Positions 36,801-49,139 of a DNA stretch of 64,000 bases are shown piece after piece. Position numbers and translations under genes: made by a program. The stretch is from Cyathus striatus (lineage: Eukaryota; Basidiomycota; Agaricomycetes; Agaricales; Nidulariaceae), in NCBI GenBank assembly GCA_025738555.1, contig JAOVFP010000005.1, positions 3,658,001-3,722,000 on the forward strand, read 5' to 3'. Position 1 is the stretch's first letter. Each line of letters starts with the position of its first letter. The notes beneath the pieces are model-generated. The model searched no databases. It was not told the origin of the DNA and saw only the letters and a program-made list of their open reading frames with translations.

Positions 36801-37226
36801 TCGGTGTAGCCCCGGGTCATTGTCTACCATGATGCTATCAGTTTTATTGAAAATCACCGAATAAGACACGGCAACAATAATTTTAAATCCGTCCATTTTG
36901 CCTCGATTCGATGAACTTGAACTAGTAGAGAGGCTATCCACAGAGGATTCGAATGATTCAGGCTCCTCAGTAATGAAATGGCCTATTTTAGTTAGACATA
37001 TCCTTAGAAGCTATCCTAGTAGTTCCTTACTCTCAGTAAAGTTATCCTCGGGTAGCAGATTTCTTGACACAAGGCAAGTTAGTGGTCATCTCAGGTCGTT
37101 AAAAAGCGTGCCCGACCTAAGGAACGCGATACACCCCAGTCCGGCCTTCAACAATGTCTGCACAGTAGCAAGGCTCTGTGTCGCGGTGATATGCTTTGTC
37201 TGTGTGCGAAGGCGTTGTGCTTGCAT
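33845..37226 (-). CDS. HOP1: HOP1-like meiotic HORMA-domain protein with C-terminal zinc finger
   Basis: Chromosome-axis protein of meiotic prophase that promotes inter-homologue recombination. The N-terminus is SLATVQTLLKAGLGCIAFLR, joined to NLLPEDNF, then after an acidic Ser-rich piece MTRGYTDEADKLLDYLE, KQYLRSFVFAIYL, and IIEAYTFNFHYH: the HORMA domain in the expected order. VSLGKDFQSLSL and IKVLLKTLIHVMSQMDDLP complete it. The middle is acidic linker. A Cys-rich segment (VCTKKNDKGLQCECGVM, about 35020-34960) is the PHD-like finger. After it comes a winged-helix-like segment (ALFRRAIKIAEMKKPATIAEF and QLINRLEAEGFI) and a basic tail ending at 33845. This finger plus winged helix matches the chromatin-binding region described for Hop1. 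About 14 exons. Expression would be expected only in meiosis. Confidence 0.88.
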
Positions 37227-37597
37227 GACAGGTTAGACGAGGAGAAGGTAAGTAAGCCCAAAGGAGTGACAATGTACATGAGTTCTCCCTCTATCACCTG
37301 ACCGCTCACTAACCTTTATGTAATGCAAGTTTAACAGCAGACACATTACCATAAGTTTTGTAACAAGTACTTCTATTCAGCTATTGGTTTGATTCGGCTC
37401 TCTTGCAGTCATGTATGTCCAAGAAAGCGTGCAATATATACTATACAAAATCCGTGAAGGTAGACAGAAGTCACTCCTAGATACAGCTGACTGATAATGA
37501 CTCGCCCATGTACTAGCCAAGCTACAGGCATGCAGATATCAGTCTTCGTCGTAAAATGGTTGGAGCATTCACTTACCCATCCACTGGGATTCTTCAT
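37227..37597. other. HOP1 promoter and TRS23 3' flank
   Basis: 371 bp between two minus-strand genes. No gene recognised. The ORF reading across 37409-37597 is out of frame with TRS23. Confidence 0.5.
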
Positions 37598-38159
37598 CTA
37601 CGATCCTGTGCCAATCAGAGTAGTTATCCTCGCGTCGAATCTTTCACTTCGGATCGGCATTTCAGGCGTGTGAAATGGGTTCTTCATCACTGCGTCTCCG
37701 TATATATCATACACCTTTTGCAACATGGCCTCCACGGTTGTTTCAGATAACGACGTTAGTAAGACAAACTTAGTGCCTTGGATAAGATTTAGGGATACAG
37801 GGTTAATTTCTAGATAAATGAATTTCACCAGTTATAGTCAGAAGTATGGTCATCTTGAAAGTTTCGCCTTCTATCACCTGCGCGCCGGAGCTACTTCCCA
37901 CCGGTGACAATCGGCTGGTAATAGCATGAATACCATGCAGTGTACCAGCAAGGACGAGGTATTCGTTTGATGTGAGCTGGGCAAGACCCTCTACATCAGT
38001 ATCATGAGCTCCGCATTCTGCAAGGCTGCATTCGGCTAACCTGCAAAATTACGCTGATAGACTAAACCACCGGCTTTGTTGATGATCTAGGAGAAGAGTA
38101 AAAATTCCTGCATGAGTATCAGAATAACTCTCACTTGCCCAGAGGCCGAAGATAGCCAT
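37598..38159 (-). CDS. TRS23: TRAPP complex subunit TRS23/TRAPPC4
   Basis: Core subunit of the TRAPP exchange factor for Ypt1/Rab1 in ER-Golgi traffic. Starts MAIFGLWA at 38159; short exons give [15 protein letters not shown], then [25 protein letters not shown], then the last exon with [15 protein letters not shown] sequence ([15 protein letters not shown]), [21 protein letters not shown] and [12 protein letters not shown], close to the family C-terminus. The stop is at 37598. About 145 residues, the normal length. Divergent from the glutaminyl cyclase gene, starts 232 bp apart. Confidence 0.92.
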
Positions 38160-38391
38160 TGGTGTGTTGCTAGACGGCTGTCCAGGAAGTGTTCATAAAG
38201 ACTGAATGAAGTTGTTTGGTTTCTGAGTCCGTGTACAAACTTTCAGGTGGTTTATTACACTGTTACGTACAAGCTTCAAGTACGTACTTACCAACATACT
38301 GCAACAATTCCTGCTTCAGAGTCTTCAGACTGCGTCGTCCCTAACGTGGCAGACCTTCTTTCTACGAATCGTTTTGTGTGAATATAACGCC

Positions 38392-39815
38392 ATGGAGTTC
38401 TTACTTAGGCTGCTCTTGTTCAACATATTCATGGTGCTGCCCAGGCTTTCGCGACAGGCTTCGGTTCTCGGGGAGCGGGAGTTGCGTCTCGTATCTCTTG
38501 ATGATATGTCTCTTCTAATGAACATAGTCGACCCATTGAAGAACTTAGATCCATCCAACCCTAGGTCCCATTTATCAAAAATCATGATTCCCAGACCTTG
38601 TCAGTAACGTTGTAATTGGATGTAGCCTACGCTTTCCTAAGCTCAGATATAATTCCATAGCTGACACAGAGAATAACACCCTTGTTCGAAATTATATTGT
38701 TTCTACACTCAAACATCTCAACTGGCACATCGAAGAAGACGAATTCACGGACGATACACCAATTGGAAGGAAACGGTTTACAAATATTATTGCTACCAAA
38801 GACCCTGAGGCTTCGCGGCGCGTTATTCTTTCAGCCCACTTTGATAGTAAATACTTTCCTTCGTACCCGGGCAATCAGGTGAGTGTCTTATCTTACTCTC
38901 CATACCACTTGGGGTTCTCAAGTACGTAGTTTGTAGGTGCCACCGATTCTGCTGCCCCTTGTGCGATGCTTCTGGACCTGGCGGAAACACTGAATCCTCT
39001 ACTTGACAAGCGTATGGAGCGACTTCATGCTGGGGATGAAGATGATGAAGATATTGCTGATACTACTCTTCAACTTGTATTCTTTGATGGAGAAGAAGCT
39101 TTTGTTCAATGGACTGATACCGACTCCATATACGGCGCAAGGTGCGTTTCTCTAGGTGGCATGCTTGGTGCTTACGAATAGCATGAGCTTAGACATCTTG
39201 CTGAAAAATGGGCCAACGCATATATTCTTCCTCATTCCAAACGACGCCTTATGGGCTGGCAGGAGACGGAGCTCTCTACAATCGAACACCTCATTTTGCT
39301 TGATTTGTTAGGAGCACCCCAACCATTGATCAGATCTTATTATGTTGATACTGCATGGCTTTTCGATGCTATGGCTTCTGCTGAGAAACGACTAGGCGAG
39401 AGTGGGGCATTTAGCTATGGAACACAAACGAGCATGGCTCCTGGTAAATGGACAAGCTACTTCTTACCCAGAAAATCCCCTGCGGTAAATTTTGGATACA
39501 TTGGAGATGATCACGTCCCATTCTTAAAACGTGGCGTTAGCATTTTACACTTAATTGCTGAGCCATTTCCAAGCGTTTGGCATACGCTCAAAGTGCGCGT
39601 TATCTTTTCTGCTGCGTCTTTTGCTCTTTTTGATTGTTCTCTAGGATGACGTTTCGGCATTAGATCTGCCTACTATGCGCAGATGGAATCTTATATTGCG
39701 GGTGTTCATCTGCGAGTATCTACATCTTCAACCATCTGATGCAAAGGCCCAACGGGATGATTCCTTTGGTCAAATATATCGATCGGAATCAGAGCTCGTG
39801 AGTCGGGTCGATTAA
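38392..39815 (+). CDS. Glutaminyl-peptide cyclotransferase (QC, M28 family)
   Basis: Zinc enzyme forming N-terminal pyroglutamate on secretory proteins. ATG 38392 begins a signal-anchor-like stretch ([19 protein letters not shown]). Metal-site motifs are all present: ILSAHFDSK, then [17 protein letters not shown], then [10 protein letters not shown], then [17 protein letters not shown]. The Asp, Glu and His ligands of the animal enzyme are therefore conserved. FPSVWHTL and DDVSALDL flank the last intron. Exons: about 38392-38599, from about 38600 to 38878, 38934-39142, 39182-39592 and 39644-39815, with boundaries set by eye. Confidence 0.92.
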
Positions 39816-40027
39816 TAACTACATAAAGTTTTGGAATATAATTAGCTAATTAGTGTACTAGTAGGAATAGCACAGTGCAGAGTGTACATTGTTAATCTTG
39901 GTAATAATAAAAAGATGCATTGCAATGACAAGCTTCATCGGGAGGATTTTCTTAATTGCGCAAAAGACTCTTATAATGACGGATCAAAGCAGAGGCATCT
40001 GTTGCATTCTGTATATTTAGTTAGATC

Positions 40028-40894
40028 TTAAGTATTGACTGATATGTCTTGGTATACTTTTTCTTCCTGACGGAATAATTCTATCCTTTTCCTGGCCAGC
40101 TTCGTGAACATCTTCAGGGCTTGCTGACGTCGAAGCCCTTCGGATTTAACTGATTTGGCGCCTCAGCTACAAGTACAGCGAACCAGATAATTACGAACGT
40201 GCACCACTTGCAGCGTCTACCGTGTTAGCTCGCTGGATCCCAAGTTCTGCGATCGATGTGTCGTAATTCTGGAATCGTTCGAGGAAGGATTTCTACACCA
40301 GAGTTTAATACGCATGTGATGGGCAGGATTTAGGGCAGAGAACTTCTTGAGACATGCAAAGAATCTTGTAGTCTTCTAGATAATTAGCGTAAGGTAGTTC
40401 TTGGTTTTGACAGGCCATTATCTTGCATTTCGCATCATCTCTATGTACGAAGCACATTAGCAGTGGAAATGGAACCAGAACAACGGCGAAGTAGACATAT
40501 ATGCGCTTCCCAACTTTGCCAATACATTGGAATTTTCCCTGGCTTGAGAATATAAGGAATCCACTGAAGACTGAAAATCACTAAAGCTAGCTTCCGCTTT
40601 CTGTTCTTTTTAATCCATAGCAGTCCATCGTGTGTTGGCTTTTTTAGGCCGTATTGGAATCACTTACTTGAATGCTCTTGTAGTAAACCTGCATTTTCCT
40701 CCCCTCTATGTGTAGTGACATGAGAAGAGATGACTCACAGGAAATTAAATCGCTTACGTTTCCTCAGGATTATAATTTTCTTCTTTTTTCTGACGAGCTT
40801 GCTGTCGACGTGAGAGAGGTTTCTCTGCTCAGTGCTTTGAACAACCACAGTATTAATAAGTAGCAGAGTAAGGCATACCTGAAAGATTAGCCAT
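40028..40894 (-). CDS. Unrecognised small membrane protein, multi-exon
   Basis: No family recognised. Reconstructed from GT-AG introns: exon 1 from ATG 40894 (MANLS), exon 2 with AEKPLSRRQQARQKKEEN, a short exon near 40690 (VYYKSIQ), and a longer exon near 40575-40370. That exon reads SSQGKFQCIGKVGKRIYVYF, then a single hydrophobic span (FAVVLVPFPLLMCF), then VHRDDAKCK and LPYANYLEDYKILCMSQE. It continues in a further exon (KSFLERFQNYDTSIAEL) and a last exon with RRQQALKMFTKLARKRIEL, stopping at 40028. The product is basic at both ends with one membrane span. The exon structure is hand-built, so gaps are possible. It is divergent from the STT4 gene. Confidence 0.45.
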
Positions 40895-41262
40895 TTTTAC
40901 AGGATTACAGCAACCGTTATAGTACGTCTTGAAGCTTGACTAGTGACTCTCAGTAAAAAAGCAAAACCGGGTTAAAATATGAGGACCAGATGATACAATC
41001 GTTGGTGAACCGGTAACCGGACCGATTGGCGTGTCCGTTAATGTCACGTGTAAAATATCCATTTAATTCGGAGTCGCATCACTTCAAAGTTCAGAGTGCT
41101 AGTAAAGGCTCAAGCGCTCACAGTCAACTCGAGCAACTTTTCCCTGTGCCGCCAGCGTTTATACTAAACGTCTACGAAACAGCCAAAGATACTTCACGGA
41201 TTTTCTAAATTCAAGCACAGTTACTAAGGCTTTCAAACTCTTCTTTAATCGTAACTTTTATG
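40895..41262. other. Divergent promoter region
   Basis: 368 bp between the starts of the small membrane protein gene and STT4. It contains no recognisable coding sequence. Confidence 0.55.
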
Positions 41263-44200
41263 ATGGATTGGTGTGTATATAAATTACTTACGGTGCATAC
41301 AGTTATCCTCATTTTTTTATTATATTGGTAGCCTTGAGCTGAATATACACCAGCTTATACTTAATAACATTGCATTTGACGCGAGCGATGACGCAGAAGA
41401 AGTAATCAGTACAAAGAACCTGCTGACTTCGAAGCTATCAGCAGCGAAAGAAGTTTCAGTAGAGGGTATACGCGATGAAGAACATACACCGCATATTTAC
41501 ATGGTGAGAGAATTATTGCTTCATGTTAAAACTCAGCAACTGATTCGAAGAGTAGTCTGCATCGAGAGTTCATTGCAATATTGCGTTTGGGGAAATGGCA
41601 ATCAACTCTCTGGCGCAGGTGGAGAGTAACATTGAGACTGTTGTGTTTTCATTGGTGGATATTCTTCGTGACGTTCCTTACATTGATTTCGACCAGTCGC
41701 TGTCTTGGCAAGGTATCTCAAGACTCATTGGTAATGCTGGTGTAGATCATTATGACAGAACTACTTCACAGATTGGGCCCTCCCGGATCAATTAGTTTAT
41801 TCTACAGTGTCCGCGCTGCTTCACATTTCTAGCATTCATCCGAAATATAGTGAACAAGCAACATCGTCTATTTTCTCTTATATATTTCAAACTGTTGAGA
41901 ATATTCGTTCTGGTACATGTAAGTATATCTCAAATCTATCTCTTAGTGTTGGCTGATAAGTTCCATGAAGCTCTGCGTACGCTCACACAACTCGCCCCTG
42001 CTTTGCATGGATTATATCGAGCAATCAGTTCAACGTCATACCCATGGAATATATCTCAGTGGAAAGATTTAATATTGCATCTCAATAGCCTCTCTACTGG
42101 TCCTGTCATTGACCATCTTAATCGTCTTCTCGTGGACATTCTTCAGAAAGAGAATGCAGATGCGAGAACTTTAAGATACGTTCAGACGTTTCTCTCTCGA
42201 TACGTGGCGCAAGGTCGACCTCTTAGTGGCTATTTCATGGTTTGCTGTGTTGTGGAAATGGAGTGGATTGTTTTGGCACAAGTTCTTGCACCACCTACAA
42301 TCTTTCGCGCTCCATTATTTGAAGCTGCGGCTGCCAACAAAGCGTGGTTATCTCTCTCTCGGACTCCCAGAATGGACCTGGAGCCTATGAGTGACGACGT
42401 TAAAGTCACACTACAGTCTGCCATTATATATGCAATGCAATGTTTTAATGACCTTCTTGCACAGATTGACGATATTGATTGCGAACCATCCATCGATACG
42501 TATGCTTGGGAGACTATGTCTGAAAGTCTTGTGCGTTCATTGTTGTTATCTCAATTTCTTCGATTGACCTTCTACAGAAACTTGCTGCTGTTGGTTGTAT
42601 AGCACTCAAGGAACTAGATGAAAGCCTTTACGGAAGAGTTTTACTTCTCCTCAGTCGCGAGTCGCCTATATCAGATAATTTGGTCCAAGAAGCTGCCTTA
42701 AAGGTTACAACAGTGCTCGTGAGGAGGTAAGTAGAAAGTTGCATTTCATCCTTCCAATATTATATACCAAATTCTAGCTTCCCTGTATTGGCATCTAATA
42801 TGGCAACTCATTTGCGACGGTTTGTTACGTCTCCGCTGCCTCTATTTGAGTTGGAGTTCGCCGCAGAAAATAGAGCTCCACCTCCTTTAGCTGCTGCCGC
42901 CAAATGTCTTGCTATTTGTATCGAGGTATGTTTTTTTTTTTGACTTTGTCACTTTATCGGTGGCTCATTATTGTTAGCTGGCACCCGGCGATGATCTAAT
43001 TTTGTCAAATATGTATTCTTTACTCAACTACATTTCAGCGACGAGCAAAGAAATTCATGAATCTGGTTCTCATGTTTCTGGTTATCTGTTTGATGGAGCG
43101 TATGACCATGGGGCCATTCATTCGTTAGAGTCGGGCCTACGCGGGCTTTCCGAGGATGAACGGAGACTTATTGGAATTAGCACAATATCTGTGGTGACCA
43201 GGCTAGCTTTGGAGTTTCAAATGGAAGAGGTTCGGTTTTTTCTCTTGCATTTGTTCTTATATTTAGTCGAGCTAGGTTACGCGTCTTACGGTGTCGATGC
43301 TTTTACAACGGTTACGCTCCGCAGAACCGACAGTAGAAGCAGCTATAGCATACAACCTGGTAGACCTTGCTCTGCATGCTACACAGGCAACGTTCGTTGA
43401 CGTAATTCGAACTTTCTCCTCAATCAACCGGTCTGCAAATCCAGACGATCCCCGATTTTCTAACAACATGGTACGATGACATGCATGTTATTTTCCTATA
43501 CTGAAGATGCGTAGGTTCTTGCATCTCAAACCCGTTTAGCGCAAGACTTGTGTGGTCGACCTGAATTTTATGAGACTTACCTAATTGAACTTTTAACTCT
43601 ATTTACCGATAAGGGCGTTGCAATTCAAAACCTGAAAATTGCCCATCCTCAAGTTAAGGTGTGTGTTGTTTCTGCAGGTGTTTATTTTAACTGATAAAAT
43701 GGCATAGATTGACGACATGATTGAACAACTGGCTTCTTTGCTTCTTCCTATAGATGTTCTACTATCTCACGAGGATTTCAACGCACAAAAGGCCCCGGCC
43801 CCGGAAGTGGTAGCACTATTTCGGAATATGTGGTTCCTCTGTGTGTTATTTAATTTTACAGTGTCTGATGACAAGGAATCTACCGCTATGGATTGGTTAA
43901 GGCCTGCTCTTGGTCGAATTGCAGTTAAATCACCAGCCATTGTAGTGGAACATTCACACGATGCCATCGCTAGTGATGTGGAATACAACTCTGTCATTCG
44001 ACAAGAGTACGCACATACGGTATGAAACGCTCATGTTCAATAGCTACTACGTTGACTTACAGGCTGAGTCTGACAGGTTATAAGCAGACATCGTGCCTGT
44101 CTCTCGAAATATATTGCTATTCGAGCGAGTGATGTTCGCAATCTTTCACCTGCACAAATCATATTTGTCCTGGCTATGCACGATATGGAAAGCATGCGGT

Positions 44201-47200
44201 CGGCCGCCGGACTTCCCTCCTCGCTGGTGTCGCATTTCCTTAATGATAGTGTAAATAAACATGTGACGCTCAGCGCTTGCATGGACTCTGTCGCCGAAAA
44301 AGTCGGGTCTTTTTCAAAATTCCAATGATACTAAAGCTTATACTAACTAGGTCATTCGGGACTGCATCAATGATTTGAACGTTCAGGCATCTCAACAAGC
44401 CCTTCCGAAATCTTTATCTTCTGAACTCAGGCAACTGGTGGTTTGCAGCACTCATCGCATCACGAAAGCTAGAGAAGTAGGTGCAAAGTATCTAAACCGC
44501 CTCATTACATCCTTCCCATCTTTGATGTGCGATCCGGCACTCGTGTTCGCGATCTTGGAGGTTCTTACATTGCTTCAACGTTCCTGTGAGAACGAGTTCT
44601 TGGATGAGGTTTGTCTTTTCGTATATGGTCTTTTTTCCCGGCTTAAAAGACCGTCCTCAGTACAATCCGGTATACGAATTTCATTCGGACCGTACGGGTA
44701 TTATATTACAGCTTACAGACAGTTACGATGTCCGCAACGACATTCTCAGCCAGGCGCGACGCAGTGCCAATAGCTGGTTTGAACTAGCTCTAGGCCGTGC
44801 TCCCATGGAGCTACAATCCACTCTGCAGGTAATATGCAAAGTCTTTCCGTTCACAGAAAATATATGTAATGTTTTTGGTTTAGAAATATCTTGCTGCTCA
44901 TCAGTCTTCGTCATCAGGACTGGACTCCGCTGAATTAGGAGCTTCGACAGCTGAGCAATTTAGCAAGATGATAGCACCTACACAACGACAACTTAGTATG
45001 TTAATTTACTTACATCAATTTATTTTTTATAAATTGCTTCAGCGTCGCTATCATCTTTGTCTCGGTGGAAAATGGACGCAGCCAAAGCATTGGCTAGCCA
45101 GATTGCCACAAAGGGCCATTTTTCTGGAGAGGCTGCAGGAATACGCCTAGCCAGCCGTTCTGGTGAGTATAATTACTCATTACCATGATTCGTTTCAGAT
45201 ATTTAATGAAACTCTCAGGCTTAGATAAATTAGAGTTGTTACCGCCTCAATCAGCTCCGTTGAAGGAGGTAAATGCCCTTCGCGAGAAACTGGCCGATAC
45301 TATGGAAGAAATCCGCAAGAAACAAAGTTCTCTTACTGTCAATGACCTGAGGCGTCTTCTATTTCGGTGTGCAGCAACACTCATTTCATTTTCCCATGTG
45401 AGTGCTTAAGAGATTGTTTTACTCATCGTTAACTGATCATCGTAGTGTGACTATGACTTGCTTCATTATTTGATTGTAATGCCATTTGGCGTGGCGACAC
45501 CTTCAGCGATTGCCGCAGGCGTTGATGTGTGGTCATGGGTTATTTCTGAAAAACCCGAAATAGAAATAACTCTGATGGGCGAATTACTTTCTGCATGGTC
45601 GGATACTATACAACATGAGAAAGGGGTCTTCTCCACAGCCATGAAGTGAGTTAACGCTCCACCACCGAAGTGACATAACTGAAAGTTTCCTTAGCTACGA
45701 AGATCCATTCAATAACCCAATTGACTATAGCCCAACTGACAAAGAAATCATCGACAGGGCAATGGCTAATGCGCGGAGGATCCTGACGCCTCATTCTCTG
45801 GTGCTGAATATGTTGTTTAGTCGTCTACAAGCTGCTAGATATCACAGACCAGCAATGATGCTGTTGATTCAGCAACTTGTATTGAGGTCAGCCCGAGCAT
45901 ATAAACATTTAAGGTATCCTTTACTTCTTGTCACACCTACCGTATTCTTACGTCACTCAGTACACATTCTTTGGCCCGCGAAGTTCAATTTATCTTCCTA
46001 TTATTTGCGTTTGAGACATTGAAAAGTTCATACCTTGATGCTTACTGCGAAAATACATTACGAGAATGCATATATCGTGCCGCATATTCTTGGTTCTCTG
46101 TTCGGCCACAGTATGTGAATTCGCTTTTCAGTTTCTCCGATTCTTAAACGAGGCTATGTTAGATGGTCATACGGTGCCAGTCGTATTCAAGTTGATGCTG
46201 ACATAAAAGTTCTCTCTGAGTTTCTCTCATATCTTCACACGGATATTGTGAGAGGATATCCTGCGATATCAAGCTTGTCGCCAGTGCAGTTATCATCCCG
46301 AGTAGCTTGTAGGTAAAATCCTTTTTGAAGAGGAATCATTGAATTCATAGATTTGCAAGATTACGCTAGCAAAATACGAACTCTTAATTCTCCTCTACGA
46401 CTTTTGACAGAGAATGAAATCTTTAGGCTCTCCGTCTGGGTTAATCCTCTCAATGACCCCCAACGGAGCGCAGATTTAGTGAGCAATACGGAGAGGAATG
46501 TGGCAGAGGTTCGCTCCGTCTGTCTTTCGTGCTATAGCTTTCTATAATCTGCAGCAGGTTTCATGGACAGGTATCGCACGAACTATGTGGCAAGTTGATC
46601 CAGCAGTAGCTGTACATAGTGCGGAGCGATTCAAAGTTGCAATGCTCCGGGAGGAAGTGGTTAAGCTCGTCCGGTCAAATACTGTTGAATGCCTCAGCAT
46701 TCCAGATATGTTACCCCTCCTTGTTGGCGAGAAATTGGATCCTTATTTACGTCGTGATCTCAAGGTATGCATTTTTTCAGTTATAAGCTCCAGGCTTACA
46801 ACGCAAATCAGTACCTGATTCTCTGGGCCCCTGCTCCACCGATTGTTGCCAGCACTTTCTTCGAGCCGAGATATAACAATAACCCGCTACTGCTACAATA
46901 CGCTCATCGAGTCTTGGAGCAGCATCCTGTCGAGTTAACCTTTTTCTTTATTCCTCAGGTTGTGCAGGCGCTACGATATGATAAACTTGGTAAACATACT
47001 CTCATATATGTCTATATGTATTAACGGCTAGCTAGGTTACGTTGCTCGATTCATCTTTGAAACAGCTAAAATTTCGCAACTCTTTTGCCACCAGATTATT
47101 TGGAATATGAAAGCTAACTGTTATAAAGACGATGCAGCTGAGATTGTGAGTAAGGAATAAAATAATCGATATGTTGATTATTGAAGACTTTATGACACTG

Positions 47201-48859
47201 ACAGGAGGACTCCATGAAGCCGGCTCTCGATGCCATGACGGAAAAAGTGGTTTCCTCTTTATCCGGAGATGCCAGATCATTTTATGATCGTGAATTCTCG
47301 TTCTTTAATGAAGTAACGTCTATATCTGGGAAGTTGAAGCCATTTATTAAGAAGACCAAACTAGAGAAGAAGGTTTGCTCTTAACATTCGCATCGTTGGT
47401 ATATATTAAAATGTGTTTGACCTGAAGGCCAAAATAGACGAAGAAATGGCTAAGATTAATGTTGATGTTGGGGTGTATCTTCCCAGCAACCCAGATGGCG
47501 TTGTCATTGACATCGACAAAAAGTCTGGCCGTCCACTTCAAAGCCATGCGAAGGTATGTACATTTGTTATATATTAATCGGCCAGGTGCTAATGTTCCTT
47601 ATCAGGCGCCATTCATGGCAACCTTTAAAGTGAGAAAGGAACGAGTCATTATTGACACGGATCCGGATTCCTTACTTGGTGCAGATGGAGGAGGAACTGA
47701 AAAACGAACGGAATATGATGTCTGGCAGCAAGCGATCTTCAAAGTTGGTGATGATTGTCGTCAGGACGTGCTTGCACTGCAAGTTATCGCCATGTTCAAA
47801 AACATTTATACAAGCGTAGGACTAACTTTATATCTGTTCCCATATCGAGTGACGGCGACTGCCCCTGGTGTATGTACTTCATACACATATCATGCCTCTG
47901 ATTCTAACTACACCGTCAGTGCGGTGTCATTGATGTCGTACCAAACGCTACTTCCCGTGATGAAATGGGGAGAGCAAAGGTCAATGATCTACTTGATTTC
48001 TTCATTGCAAAGTATGGCGGGACGGAAACGGTTGACTTCCAAAAAGCGCGATTGCGTTTCATTCAATCTATGGCAGCCTACTCTGTTGCTTGTTATATCT
48101 TACAAATCAAGGATCGACATAACGGTAATATCATGATCGACGGTGAAGGACATATAATTCATATCGGTGTGTTGCAGTCAGTGGTATTGGATGTCGCTAA
48201 TTATTCCTTACAGATTTCGGCTTCCTCTTCGATATAGATGAGTAATGTGTATGCATAACCGTGGAAAAGTTGTACTAACCTACCTCCTTTCTTCCTTTTC
48301 TCTACGTCCAGGAGTAAGTTATTTGCCATTCTACAAATATGCATTGATCTCATATGTACAGGGTGTTAAATTTGAACCGAATTCCTTCAAACTCAATCAC
48401 GAGATGGTGGTTTTGATGGGGGGACGATATTCACAAGGATACCAGATGTTCCAAAGTCTCACTGTTAAAGCATTTCTCGCCATTCGCCCTTACGCAGACC
48501 AAATCGTGGATACGGTTCAGTTAATGCTCGACACGGGTCTTCCTTCCTTCAAAGGAGAACCAACTATCCGACGTCTTAAGGATCGTTTCGCTCTTCATTT
48601 GAATGAGCGACAGGCAGCAGACTTTATGATGAGCATCATTCGTAACGCACATGAGAATGTGCGCAGCACTGCATACGATGAGTTCCAACGAGTGAGTCTT
48701 AGTCTCTGGAATGGTCGCATTACTGATGACATCTGGCATGCGTATAGATTCAAAATGGTTCGCCTAACTTTTATTTATTCAATTTGACAATAACAAACCC
48801 GTTTTTTTCAGGTATACCATACAAATAGACTGCACGGTAGCGGAGTCAAAGCGAACTAG
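41263..48859 (+). CDS. STT4: Phosphatidylinositol 4-kinase III alpha (STT4)
   Basis: Makes PI4P at the plasma membrane. ATG 41263 is joined across a short intron to CLELNIHQLILNNIAF. A very long alpha-helical N-terminal region follows over about 25 exons (for example VVFSLVDILRDVPYIDFDQSLSWQGI and SVVTRLALEFQMEEV). The kinase domain is at the end: FKVGDDCRQDVLALQVIAMF, CGVIDVVPNATSRDEMGRAKVNDL, DRHNGNIMIDGEGHIIHI (catalytic loop) and then, after an intron, DFGFLFDI, the metal-binding motif. EFQRVSLSLW precedes the last residues, which stop at 48859. All catalytic motifs are intact. The predicted size of roughly 1,900 residues matches fungal STT4. Confidence 0.92.
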
Positions 48860-49139
48860 TACTTTTAGTAAATACATAAGTTCTTACATAGCACATATAG
48901 TTTTAGCATTCGTAACAAATTCGTAATGAAGATTGTTTTTGAAAGCAGAAAGTAAACAAACTACATTGGTAAACAATATATGTACCTGCGGCAAATTTTG
49001 TCGATCAATATCTGTATTTACATAGATCGCATGTCACTTTCTCAAGCTTTCAAGTCTTACATTCGTTCATAACGCCGCATATTCTAAAAGACCATTGGCT
49101 GTTCTAATTTCTTTACAACTGCCACGAAAATATCTTCGA

